DNA of 64,000 nucleotides from Loktanella sp. S4079 (GTDB lineage: Bacteria > Pseudomonadota > Alphaproteobacteria > Rhodobacterales > Rhodobacteraceae): NCBI RefSeq assembly GCF_000967725.1, contig NZ_JXYE01000002.1, positions 1 to 64,000 of the forward strand, read 5' to 3'. The notes below the pieces were generated by a model. That model was not told where the DNA came from. It did no database searches and worked only from the letters and a program-made list of their open reading frames with translations. The translations under genes were made by a program, and so were the position numbers. This document shows, one piece after another, positions 1-7,398 of this stretch. Numbering within the stretch: position 1 is the first letter of the stretch; every line of letters begins with the position of its first letter.

Positions 1-1
1 T

Positions 2-2065
2 GACATTGACGCGGGCGGCATCAGCCAGACGGCGACAGTCTCGGGGCAGGGGCCAGATTCCGAAGGAACCTCTGCGGTGTCTGATGATCCGTCCGATGCG
101 ACGGGTGACGATGACCCAACGGTCGTTGTGATTGAAGCAGTGCCAGAAGCTGTTGCCGATAATACGCTGGTCGAATTGGAGCGCCTGTTCCCGACGGTTT
201 ATGAGGCTGAGTATGTGGTCACAGTAACCAACGACGGTAACGTCACACTGAACAACATCGGTGTGTTGGACGATCTTGCTGCTTATCTGTCACCAGCCGA
301 GTTGTTGGGGACGCCAAGTGTGACTGTGGTTGGATTTGGCCCAGCGGTACCGAATTCTGGCTATGACGGTGTGAATGATACGCAGCTCTTGTCTGGTGCG
401 TCTGAATTGGCACCGGGTGAGACGGCAACCATCAATGTACGTTTCCAATTCTCGGTTGCGAATGGCACACCGGGAGAGGGCAGCGCCGTTGTGTTGACCG
501 CTTCTGAGCTGCCAGAGCCGATCACGCTTGATGTTCAGGAAGTGCTGACAGATGAGGATGAAGACAAAGCCTTTGATAGCGAGGAATCTGCGACCGAAGA
601 CCGCGATGGCGATGGGATCAACGATCAGGCTGACTACGACCCGACTGGCTATTTTTACTGTGAAGAAGATGGCCGTATCCTAAGTGGCGGTGAGGTGTCA
701 GTCTCTGGCCCGCTGGGTACGCAGTCTGGCATCGGGACGTCGAACAATATCACGATCGTCGAGGATGGCTCGACTGGGTTCTACCAGTGGTATGTGACCG
801 AAGAAGGTGTTTACACGATGAACATCACCTATCCTTCGGTGGGTGTTGCATCGACAAATCGCCCGGTGACGTCATCTGCGGTCCGTCCGGCTGATTTGGT
901 CGATGTGGTGACGGGTACGACTGACACTGATCCGCGTGTGTTGGGCGCTGGTGAGTTTGGTGCAACCGGTCAATTGGCCGACTATACCGAGGCCGCCAAC
1001 CCATCCTTCTATGTCTCTTTTGACATTCAGGCAGGCGACCCGATGGTGTTTAACAACAACATCCCGCTGCGCGATTGCGCATTGAACCCGCTGGACATTG
1101 TTGCGACGAAATCGGCAGATCGCGCGACTGTTGAGAAGGGTGGAGTGGTCACTTACACCATGACATTCGAGAATGATGTGCTTGGGTTTGATCGCAACGA
1201 CATCACGCTGATCGATAATCTTCCGGTTGGTCTGCTTTATATGCCTGGTTCGGCAACTTTGGATGGAGTTGCTGTCGAGCCTGAGGTGTCTGGACGTCAG
1301 CTGTCTTGGCCAAACCAAGATATCGCGCGCGGGCAAACGCGGACCTTGATCTTGACCGCGCGGGTGTCTCCATCAGCAGAGTTGGGTGATATCGTAAACC
1401 GGGCGATTGTTATGGATCCTGTCACTGCTCAGCCGATCTCGAATGAGGCACGCGCAACGGTGACCTTGGCACCCGAGCATGTGTTCGACTGCTCGGATGT
1501 GATCGGCAAGGTGTTCTATGATCTGAACGGGAATGGCTATCAGGACGCCGGTGAAGACGGTGTTGCTGGTGCACGGATCATGACCGTGACTGGTGATATC
1601 ATTACGGCCGATGAGAATGGCTTGTACAGTGTGCCATGTGCCGCTCTGCCAAGCCGGATCGGGGCGAACTTTATCCTGAAAGTGGATGAAAACAGCCTGC
1701 CAACTGGCTATCGTGTCACAACGGAAAACCCACGTGTTGTGCGTTTGACGGCGGGTACGATGGCGCAGATCAACTTTGGTGTCGGTGCATCCGATGTCGT
1801 TGATATCGTGCTGAGCGCGGATGCCTTTCAAGGTACGGCTGATGAGCCGGAAGTCATCGAAGACCTCGAAGACGGTGTGAAGGCGCTCGTTGCACAGCTT
1901 GCTCAGAAACCATCGGTCATTCGTCTGACTTACAACCGTGGCAGCGAAAGCAGCGAATTGGCACGGGCGCGGTTGGATGTGCTCGAAGAGCTGATCCGCG
2001 ACGAATGGCGCAAGCGCGGGCGGTTTAACGTCAACGTCGAACGTCAAATTGAACGTCAGTATTAA
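2..2065 (+). CDS. DUF11/SdrD-like repeat surface protein, C-terminal part (5' truncated)
   Basis: The reading frame is open from the window edge, so this is the C-terminal part (about 688 residues) of a larger protein; no start is visible. It contains DUF11-type conserved-repeat domains, for example the segment beginning near LDIVATKSADRATVEKGG and ending near NEARATVTL. Next comes an SdrD-B-like module (GKVFYDLNGNGYQDAGEDG) with the Asp/Asn-rich loop typical of calcium-binding Ig-like repeats. The last ~90 residues (VVDIVLSADAF through RQIERQY) look like a divergent OmpA-type periplasmic module. A calcium-binding-like acidic linker (DEDEDKAFDSEESATEDRDG) precedes one repeat. The stop lies 14 bp before the ATG of the next gene, which has its own ribosome site (aggagcgagag), so the two are probably one operon. 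The likely role is a large extracellular or cell-envelope protein; the exact function is unknown. Confidence 0.75.
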   Translation, partial: DIDAGGISQTATVSGQGPDSEGTSAVSDDPSDATGDDDPTVVVIEAVPEAVADNTLVELERLFPTVYEAEYVVTVTNDGNVTLNNIGVLDDLAAYLSPAELLGTPSVTVVGFGPAVPNSGYDGVNDTQLLSGASELAPGETATINVRFQFSVANGTPGEGSAVVLTASELPEPITLDVQEVLTDEDEDKAFDSEESATEDRDGDGINDQADYDPTGYFYCEEDGRILSGGEVSVSGPLGTQSGIGTSNNITIVEDGSTGFYQWYVTEEGVYTMNITYPSVGVASTNRPVTSSAVRPADLVDVVTGTTDTDPRVLGAGEFGATGQLADYTEAANPSFYVSFDIQAGDPMVFNNNIPLRDCALNPLDIVATKSADRATVEKGGVVTYTMTFENDVLGFDRNDITLIDNLPVGLLYMPGSATLDGVAVEPEVSGRQLSWPNQDIARGQTRTLILTARVSPSAELGDIVNRAIVMDPVTAQPISNEARATVTLAPEHVFDCSDVIGKVFYDLNGNGYQDAGEDGVAGARIMTVTGDIITADENGLYSVPCAALPSRIGANFILKVDENSLPTGYRVTTENPRVVRLTAGTMAQINFGVGASDVVDIVLSADAFQGTADEPEVIEDLEDGVKALVAQLAQKPSVIRLTYNRGSESSELARARLDVLEELIRDEWRKRGRFNVNVERQIERQY

Positions 2066-2079
2066 TAGGAGCGAGAGAA

Positions 2080-5000
2080 ATGTCTGATCGCAAGAAAAGC
2101 ACCAAACTTTCACTGCTATTGACCAGTTCGGCCTTGTGTTTGGCCTTGGGCACGGCACGAGCCGAAGAGGCTGGGTTCTCGATTGTCCTGAACGGTGACA
2201 CCGTTGCGGGCGATGTGATCGAAGTCACGGATACCCGTGCGGCGGCCATCGCACTGCGGCAAGCCGACATTAACGTTCAATACGATGGGTTCTACGCGAC
2301 GCCGCGGCTGGATGCGATGACCCTGCCGGGCGGTTCCTATAGTGCCGGCAGCGCGGTGACCTTTCAAAGTCGGACCAACTATCCGGCATATATCTCGCGC
2401 GGCGAAATCCGCATCATTGATACCGGCGCAGATGCAGGGCCAAAGACCGTGGCCATCGTCCCGATCAATGCCAATGGCCGGGTTGAAACGGTTGTCCCTG
2501 CGGGGGAGCAACTGGTCTATGTACACCGTGTTTATGATGCCGAGGGGCGTTATGACGAAACCAGCCCGCTGTCGTTGACACGTGGTGATGCACGCCCCGT
2601 TTCGGCCAGCATCGAGGAAGGCACTGACCGAACAGTGGTACGCAATATTCGTGTCACTGGTGGTGCCGTAACCATTTCAGGTCAGAACGTCGCCCCCGGC
2701 GCATCTGTCCTTGCGATGGGCGAGGTCATTCGCCCAGGGGTGAACAGCGGTTTTGTTATTCAACGGATTTTGCCACCCGGTGAATATCCAATCGAAGTCC
2801 GTGTGATCAATCCTGCGCACCGCAACCAGATTATCGAACACGACGTCACCGTGCCGACATCGGAATGGGTTGGGGTCGGTCTGGTTGATCTGACCTTTGG
2901 CCGCAATGAAGGTGATGGCGTCGCCGCAGAGACAGGTGATTATTCGCGCGGTCGATTGGCGTTCTACACCAAAGGTCGTTACGCAAACGGAACAACGGTC
3001 ACGGCCTCGGCGGATACGGGTGACGAGGATCTAAAGGATATCTTTACCAACCTTGATCAAAACGACCCACGGTCTTTGATGGGGCGGATGGACAGCGATC
3101 TTGCCTATCCAATTTATGGCGATGGATCGACCATTGTTGATGACACCCCGACCTCTGGTAAGTTTTACGTACGTGTCGAAAGAAACGAGACCCACGCGCT
3201 ATGGGGCGATTTCAAGTCCAGCATTACGGGTACAGAATATCTGCGCAATGAACGCACGCTTTATGGTGCGCAGGGTGTGTACCGTTCCGATCAGGTTACG
3301 GCAAACGGTGACGCACGGGTCGCGGGCGAGGTGTACGCCGCCCAGCCTGATAACCTGCCGCAACGTGATGTTTTTCGTGGGACGGGTGGCTCGTCTTATG
3401 TGTTGCGTCAACAGGATGTTTCTGTCGGGTCTGAAACCCTAACTGTCGAAGTACGCGACCCCGAAACAGGGCGTGTCATTGACCGTCGGCGACTGGTCTT
3501 TGGGGCGGACTACGACATTAATTATGTCCAAGGGATCGTTCTGCTGAATCGTCCGCTGACTAGCCGCGTTTCAGATGGCTCGCTCATCAATGCAAACCCC
3601 AACGGGGACTATGACGTCAACCTGATCGCGCAATATGAATATTCACCCACGCTCGAGGCTGATGGGTTCTCATATGGTGCGCGGGCACAGGCCTGGGTTT
3701 CGGATGAGCTGCGCGTTGGTGTGTCTGGTATGGCGGAAAAAACGGGTGCCGCCGATCAAGAGGCTGTCGGTGTTGATCTGCGTTATCAACGTTCTGAGAC
3801 AACATTCGTCGAGGCGGAATATGCCGAAACGGATGGCCCCGGATTTGGCTATACATCATCAACAGACGGTGGCTTGACCGTCGATGACACCGCATCTGTC
3901 GATGGGGCCGGTAGCGCCTTGCGGGTCGAAGGACAAGTCGACCTAGCCGACGTGAGCGAAACCGGAGAAGGCGTTGTTTCAGCCTATTACGAGGACCGTA
4001 CGGCTGGTTTCTCGACGCTTGATTACCAAGTCGATGCGAATGAAACGCTCTGGGGCGTTGCTGCTGAAACAGCCATTTCCGAGGCGACACGGATCAAGCT
4101 CAGCTATGACGACTATCAGAATGACGCGGGCAAAGAGCTGCGTGAAACCGAATTGAATGTGACACATCAATTGAACGCGCAAACAGCGCTGACATTTGGT
4201 TTGGCGCATCAAGAACGGGTCACGCCCACGAGCGCTGCGCAGACCGGATCACGGACAGATGCAGCCTTGCGTGTCGATCATCAGTACTCTGATACATTGG
4301 CGGTCTATGGCTATGCTCAAGGCACCGTTGGGGATACTGACGGTCTTGAGGAAAACAACCGCATCGGTGTCGGCGGACGTGTCCAACTGTCTGATAGTTT
4401 TGCGGTCTCGGGTGAAATTTCTGGCGGAACATCAGGTGCGGGCGCACGTGTGTTGGCAGAATACGACCGCGATGGAAACAACACCGCCTATTTCGGTTAC
4501 ACGCTCGATCCAGATCGCAACACCTCTCAGACCGGCTTTGGCCAAGACTATGGGTCATTTGTCGCTGGTGCACGTCGCCAAGTGAACGAACGCACCAAGG
4601 TGTTTGGCGAAACCAACTATGACCTGTTTGGGAACCGCACCGCGCTGACCAATATCTACGGCGTGCAGTATAATCCGACCAGCCTTCTGACCTACACGGC
4701 CACTGTCGAAACGGGCCGCATCAATGATGACACCAACGGTGACTTTGACCGGAATGCTGTGTCCTTTGGTGTTGTGTACAAAGACGCCGATCGCCTGAGC
4801 GCACGCGGCAGATTGGAATACCGTAACGAACGTGGTGTCGATGGTGCCAGCAACCGCGACTCTGACACGTGGTTGATTGCGGCGGACGCCCGCCATCAGA
4901 TTGACGAAAAGCAGTATCTGCTCGCCGAGTTTGATGCGCTCTACACTGAAACCAGCCTGACCGGATTGCCTGACACGGAATACGTCGAAGGCACCTTGGG

Positions 5001-5487
5001 CTATGCCTATCGTCCTGCACAAAGTGACCCTTTGAATGTGCTCGCGTCCTATACCTATCTCTATGATATGGCCGGGCAAACCGTGAATGGCACCGCCCAA
5101 GAGGGGCCACGCCAGCGCGCGCATATCATCAACGTGAACGCAAATTACGATCTGAACCCAGAGTGGACCTTGGGCGCAAAAGTCGGCGCACGTTGGTCAG
5201 AGCAAGCTGATGTGGGCGAGGATTTTGTAAGTAATGACGCTGTCTTGGCTGCTCTCAATGTGCGCTATCACGTTGTGCACAACTGGGACATCTTGGTCGA
5301 AGGGCGCGCGCTTCATGCCGAAGATATCGGCACGACGGAATATAGCGCCCTTGGTGCGGTCTATCGCCATGTCGGTGAGAATTTCAAAGTTGGTGTTGGA
5401 TATAATACCGGACGCTTCTCGGATGATCTGAGGGATGTGACCTACGACGACAAAGGGGTGTTCATCAACCTCGTTGCAAAGTTCTAA
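2080..5487 (+). CDS. Large outer-membrane beta-barrel protein with N-terminal Ig-like region
   Basis: A protein of 1135 residues. It has a classical Sec signal peptide (KKSTKLSLLLTSSALCLALG, cleavage probably after TARA). About 250 residues of beta-rich, Ig/carboxypeptidase-regulatory-like sequence follow. From roughly residue 265 to the end there are many alternating amphipathic strands rich in Y, G, D and T, consistent with a large outer-membrane barrel. The protein ends in Phe (INLVAKF), the usual last residue of barrels assembled by the Bam machinery. I see no TonB box or clear plug domain, so I do not call it a TonB-dependent receptor. It sits 14 bp behind the surface-repeat gene, which suggests the barrel anchors, exports or partners with that protein. 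This pairing is inference from adjacency. The original terminator just downstream has been split by an inserted element. Confidence 0.7.
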   Translation: MSDRKKSTKLSLLLTSSALCLALGTARAEEAGFSIVLNGDTVAGDVIEVTDTRAAAIALRQADINVQYDGFYATPRLDAMTLPGGSYSAGSAVTFQSRTNYPAYISRGEIRIIDTGADAGPKTVAIVPINANGRVETVVPAGEQLVYVHRVYDAEGRYDETSPLSLTRGDARPVSASIEEGTDRTVVRNIRVTGGAVTISGQNVAPGASVLAMGEVIRPGVNSGFVIQRILPPGEYPIEVRVINPAHRNQIIEHDVTVPTSEWVGVGLVDLTFGRNEGDGVAAETGDYSRGRLAFYTKGRYANGTTVTASADTGDEDLKDIFTNLDQNDPRSLMGRMDSDLAYPIYGDGSTIVDDTPTSGKFYVRVERNETHALWGDFKSSITGTEYLRNERTLYGAQGVYRSDQVTANGDARVAGEVYAAQPDNLPQRDVFRGTGGSSYVLRQQDVSVGSETLTVEVRDPETGRVIDRRRLVFGADYDINYVQGIVLLNRPLTSRVSDGSLINANPNGDYDVNLIAQYEYSPTLEADGFSYGARAQAWVSDELRVGVSGMAEKTGAADQEAVGVDLRYQRSETTFVEAEYAETDGPGFGYTSSTDGGLTVDDTASVDGAGSALRVEGQVDLADVSETGEGVVSAYYEDRTAGFSTLDYQVDANETLWGVAAETAISEATRIKLSYDDYQNDAGKELRETELNVTHQLNAQTALTFGLAHQERVTPTSAAQTGSRTDAALRVDHQYSDTLAVYGYAQGTVGDTDGLEENNRIGVGGRVQLSDSFAVSGEISGGTSGAGARVLAEYDRDGNNTAYFGYTLDPDRNTSQTGFGQDYGSFVAGARRQVNERTKVFGETNYDLFGNRTALTNIYGVQYNPTSLLTYTATVETGRINDDTNGDFDRNAVSFGVVYKDADRLSARGRLEYRNERGVDGASNRDSDTWLIAADARHQIDEKQYLLAEFDALYTETSLTGLPDTEYVEGTLGYAYRPAQSDPLNVLASYTYLYDMAGQTVNGTAQEGPRQRAHIINVNANYDLNPEWTLGAKVGARWSEQADVGEDFVSNDAVLAALNVRYHVVHNWDILVEGRALHAEDIGTTEYSALGAVYRHVGENFKVGVGYNTGRFSDDLRDVTYDDKGVFINLVAKF

Positions 5488-5503
5488 AAATAAAAGGGCC
5501 TCA

Positions 5504-5512
5504 TCAGATGAT
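5504..5512. repeat. Left copy of 9-bp target-site duplication (TCAGATGAT)
   Basis: The 9-mer TCAGATGAT directly abuts the left 29-bp inverted repeat. The identical 9-mer abuts the right repeat at 7295-7303. A direct repeat of this length flanking perfect inverted ends is the signature of DNA transposition. Confidence 0.88.
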
Positions 5513-5541
5513 TGGCGCATTCCGGATTTTGGGACACAAAA
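5513..5541 (+). repeat. Left terminal inverted repeat (29 bp)
   Basis: Starts TGGCGCATTCC and ends GGGACACAAAA. It is the exact reverse complement of 7266-7294. A 13-bp-stem hairpin follows immediately inside. Confidence 0.9.
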
Positions 5542-5569
5542 AGACCTCGGCAAACATTTGCCGAGGTCT
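5542..5569 (-). terminator. Intrinsic terminator of the cassette's cargo gene
   Basis: A perfect hairpin with 13-bp arms (AGACCTCGGCAAA and its complement) and a 2-nt loop. Read on the minus strand it is followed directly by TTTTTGTG, which lies in the terminal inverted repeat. It is 31 bp past the stop codon of the cargo gene, so the cassette carries its own terminator built against its left end. Confidence 0.75.
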
Positions 5570-5599
5570 CTCACTTTCGGGGTCTTGGTTTGAATAAGA

Positions 5600-6967
5600 T
5601 CAGATCTCAGCAGGAAGCTCCTCTACCTCTTTATTATTTGTTGCCATTAGCTTCTCCTTTCTCCGAGCCATCGTCTCGTGCCACTCCTGAGCTTCTCGGT
5701 CAGTGAAAAAGTCAGCGTCTGGAGCGAGTCTGGCCACCGCACTTTCCACCTCATCCAGTGAAACTCGGAAAAACTCTTTCCTCATATTCGCCATATTCAC
5801 ACGCTGTTCCGCAAACTCTTTATGGAGAGCTGCCTCCAATGCTGGAGCCTCCTCAGAATAGATCATCGCATGAGTGTCAAAGGTGAAAGGAACACTGGCA
5901 TCGCCCAACTCCCGAACGCGATCATTGGGGTCCAGGCGTCGGGTCAAGCCAATTTTGACCATGTCCTCTCCGAAGGAGCCGATATTTGAGATGACATAGA
6001 CATAGCCAGATTTGGTCATTTCCGCCATAGCACGCGCCCTTTCGCTCGTGGCGTGAGCTTGCTCCAATGCGGCTTCAAGTTCTTGAAGCTTCTTCTTCAT
6101 GGCCTTGCTGGTCTCGCCAACGCTTGCTTCTTTCCGAGCTTTTTTGAGCAGCGCTTGATACTTCTGCTCCTCTTTCTCAGCAGCCCGAGCTTCCGCGAGG
6201 AGTTTCTTTTCTTCTCTTTCCGCCCTGGCGAGTTCTGCCCGCTCATCTTTTTCGATTTTCATCTGCTCGCGGTATTCATGGGTCAGATGCAGTTCATCAA
6301 TTTTCATCGCCACATAATCATCATTGATGTGGAGATTCATTGAGGTGTTCTCTTTCGAGATCGCTTTGGCGGCATTCAGAATCCGCTTTTCCATTGCAAC
6401 CACATTGTTCCAACGCGTGTTGGCAATTGCGGCCTCGCACTCATTGTTAAAAGCTCGCATGGTCAATCGAGTTTGGCGGTTGATCATGGTTTGCCCTTTT
6501 GCGCGACTACCTTCGACGGTCCAATCTGTCGGGCAAATTGTTGCTTCCTTGGCCGATACCATCGCTTTCTGGCGGGCCCGGATTTCTTTGATCTGGTCCT
6601 TATAGGTTTCGCTATCACCAAAATCAAAATGTGGCTCATAGATACCGAGTTCTGCAAAAGCCAATCGGTCGTCATAGACTGCAACCTGTTCCTTCAATTG
6701 GCCAAGCAGCTTGCGCTTCTCCGCATATGATGCCCGCGTTTTCTGAATGCCACTTTCAAGCTCGGCAGCATCCCTCTGCAAGCGTTCGACCTCAGTTTCG
6801 ATGGATGTAATCGCTGAATATTTTGTCTTAAGATTACCCAACTCTTCATCAACTGCTTCGGCTTCTTTCGATGCTTTAGCCAGCTTCTTTCGGGCCAAGA
6901 TCCATAGAATAAAAAATAGAGGAGCACTGAAAAACCAGAGCAATACGATGATAGTATAAGGGTCCAT
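5600..6967 (-). CDS. Membrane-anchored coiled-coil DUF4041 / T5orf172 (GIY-YIG-like) protein
   Basis: A 455-residue protein. Residues ~4-24 form one N-terminal membrane segment (VLLWFFSAPLFFILWIL). Residues ~26-105 are a long heptad-rich coiled coil. A DUF4041-like region lies around 115-240, containing FNNECEAAIANTRWNN, and is followed by a second charged coiled coil (~230-318). The C-terminus, from SGYVYVIS at ~320, is a T5orf172/MUG113 domain. It shows the GIY-YIG-type pattern: YVYVISN, then VKIGLTRR, then the ALEAALHKEF helix with candidate catalytic Glu378, then KEFF. Such domains are related to GIY-YIG nucleases and occur in phages and in proteins suspected of antiphage roles; function here is not established. 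The gene is the sole cargo of the inserted cassette and looks AT-richer than its neighbours. An ATG preceded by ataggaa (spacing short) is used as the start. Confidence 0.8.
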   Translation of the reverse strand: MDPYTIIVLLWFFSAPLFFILWILARKKLAKASKEAEAVDEELGNLKTKYSAITSIETEVERLQRDAAELESGIQKTRASYAEKRKLLGQLKEQVAVYDDRLAFAELGIYEPHFDFGDSETYKDQIKEIRARQKAMVSAKEATICPTDWTVEGSRAKGQTMINRQTRLTMRAFNNECEAAIANTRWNNVVAMEKRILNAAKAISKENTSMNLHINDDYVAMKIDELHLTHEYREQMKIEKDERAELARAEREEKKLLAEARAAEKEEQKYQALLKKARKEASVGETSKAMKKKLQELEAALEQAHATSERARAMAEMTKSGYVYVISNIGSFGEDMVKIGLTRRLDPNDRVRELGDASVPFTFDTHAMIYSEEAPALEAALHKEFAEQRVNMANMRKEFFRVSLDEVESAVARLAPDADFFTDREAQEWHETMARRKEKLMATNNKEVEELPAEI

Positions 6968-7265
6968 GAAAGTTCCTATTTCGCAAATTGAATTGAAAAG
7001 TCACGCTCCTGCACAGCCGATAGGGTAGTTATGGTTTTGCGGTGTCGCAAACAACAATCTCCTTGGATCGTGCTAATCCAACAACCTCAACAAAAAGAGT
7101 TTTTACCGTGTCTCGAACTTCTTCCATAGCGGCGTTCCGTGATACAGCCATGTACTATCAAGGATGCGCCGTGGATCAGGGCGCACGCGCGTAGTTTAGG
7201 TCATCCTGCGTGCATCTGCCCCCAACCGTATCGCGGGTGCCGAGCAAAAACTCGGGAAGCGCTGC
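6968..7265. other. Non-coding interior of the cassette upstream of the cargo gene
   Basis: About 300 bp between the cargo start and the right inverted repeat. No supported gene is visible. It should hold the promoter of the cargo gene (minus strand). It includes a short perfect inverted repeat at 7036-7051 and, near the right end (about 7236-7258), a CCGAG/CTCGG hairpin that echoes the CCGAGG-type hairpin inside the left end. Paired subterminal hairpins may be part of the ends recognised by a transposase; this is inference. Confidence 0.5.
7036..7051. promoter_or_regulatory. Short palindrome TTTGCG-N4-CGCAAA upstream of cargo gene
   Basis: Perfect 6-bp arms with a 4-bp spacer, 69 bp before the start codon of the DUF4041/T5orf172 gene. 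The position suits an operator or a small mRNA hairpin. No regulator is encoded in the cassette, so its partner is unknown. Confidence 0.35.
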
Positions 7266-7294
7266 TTTTGTGTCCCAAAATCCGGAATGCGCCA
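7266..7294 (-). repeat. Right terminal inverted repeat (29 bp)
   Basis: Perfect reverse complement of 5513-5541, reading TTTTGTGTCCC inward to outward and ending ATGCGCCA. Confidence 0.9.
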
Positions 7295-7303
7295 TCAGAT
7301 GAT
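7295..7303. repeat. Right copy of 9-bp target-site duplication (TCAGATGAT)
   Basis: Identical to 5504-5512 and immediately outside the right inverted repeat. The next bases (GGGGCCCTTTT) are the 3' arm of the host terminator whose 5' arm (AAAAGGGCC) lies at 5492-5500. Confidence 0.88.
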
Positions 7304-7370
7304 GGGGCCCTTTTGATTTATGCGGTTTAAACTGGTTGCTGTAGATGCCCAGATCGTCGCGAATAGGTTT

Positions 7371-7396
7371 GGCCGCCCGATATGGGCGGCCTTTTT
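7371..7396 (+). terminator. Rho-independent terminator near valS 3' end
   Basis: Stem GGCCGCCC paired with GGGCGGCC around a 5-nt loop, followed by C and five T on the plus strand. The T-run means it stops rightward transcription best. It may also help end valS, which stops 3 bp away on the other strand, although no T-run lies on that side. Confidence 0.6.
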
Positions 7397-7398
7397 CG

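Larger units (their letters stand above)
5513..7294. mobile_element. Transposase-less mobile cassette (1782 bp) with perfect 29-bp TIRs and 9-bp TSD
   Basis: The element begins TGGCGCATTCCGG and ends with its reverse complement; the inverted repeats match perfectly over 29 bp (5513-5541 and 7266-7294). Outside them lies the same 9-bp direct repeat TCAGATGAT. Joining the flanks and keeping one copy of the repeat restores a clean hairpin terminator of the upstream gene, which shows that the host site was intact before insertion. The only convincing gene inside is the DUF4041/T5orf172 protein on the minus strand. No transposase, or piece of one, is recognisable in any frame. This is the architecture of a mobile insertion cassette: IS ends carrying passenger DNA and mobilised in trans by a related full-length element. 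I cannot assign the ends to an IS family by eye. Confidence 0.85.

Noticed and set aside
2080..5487. TonB-dependent receptor annotation for the large barrel
   Set aside because: No TonB box or plug domain could be recognised; the N-terminus looks Ig-like instead.
7139..7330. A 63-codon plus-strand frame spanning the right end of the cassette
   Set aside because: It crosses the inverted repeat and the host/element junction, has no ribosome site or recognisable motif, and is rich in Cys/Arg as expected from random reading of a GC-rich stretch.
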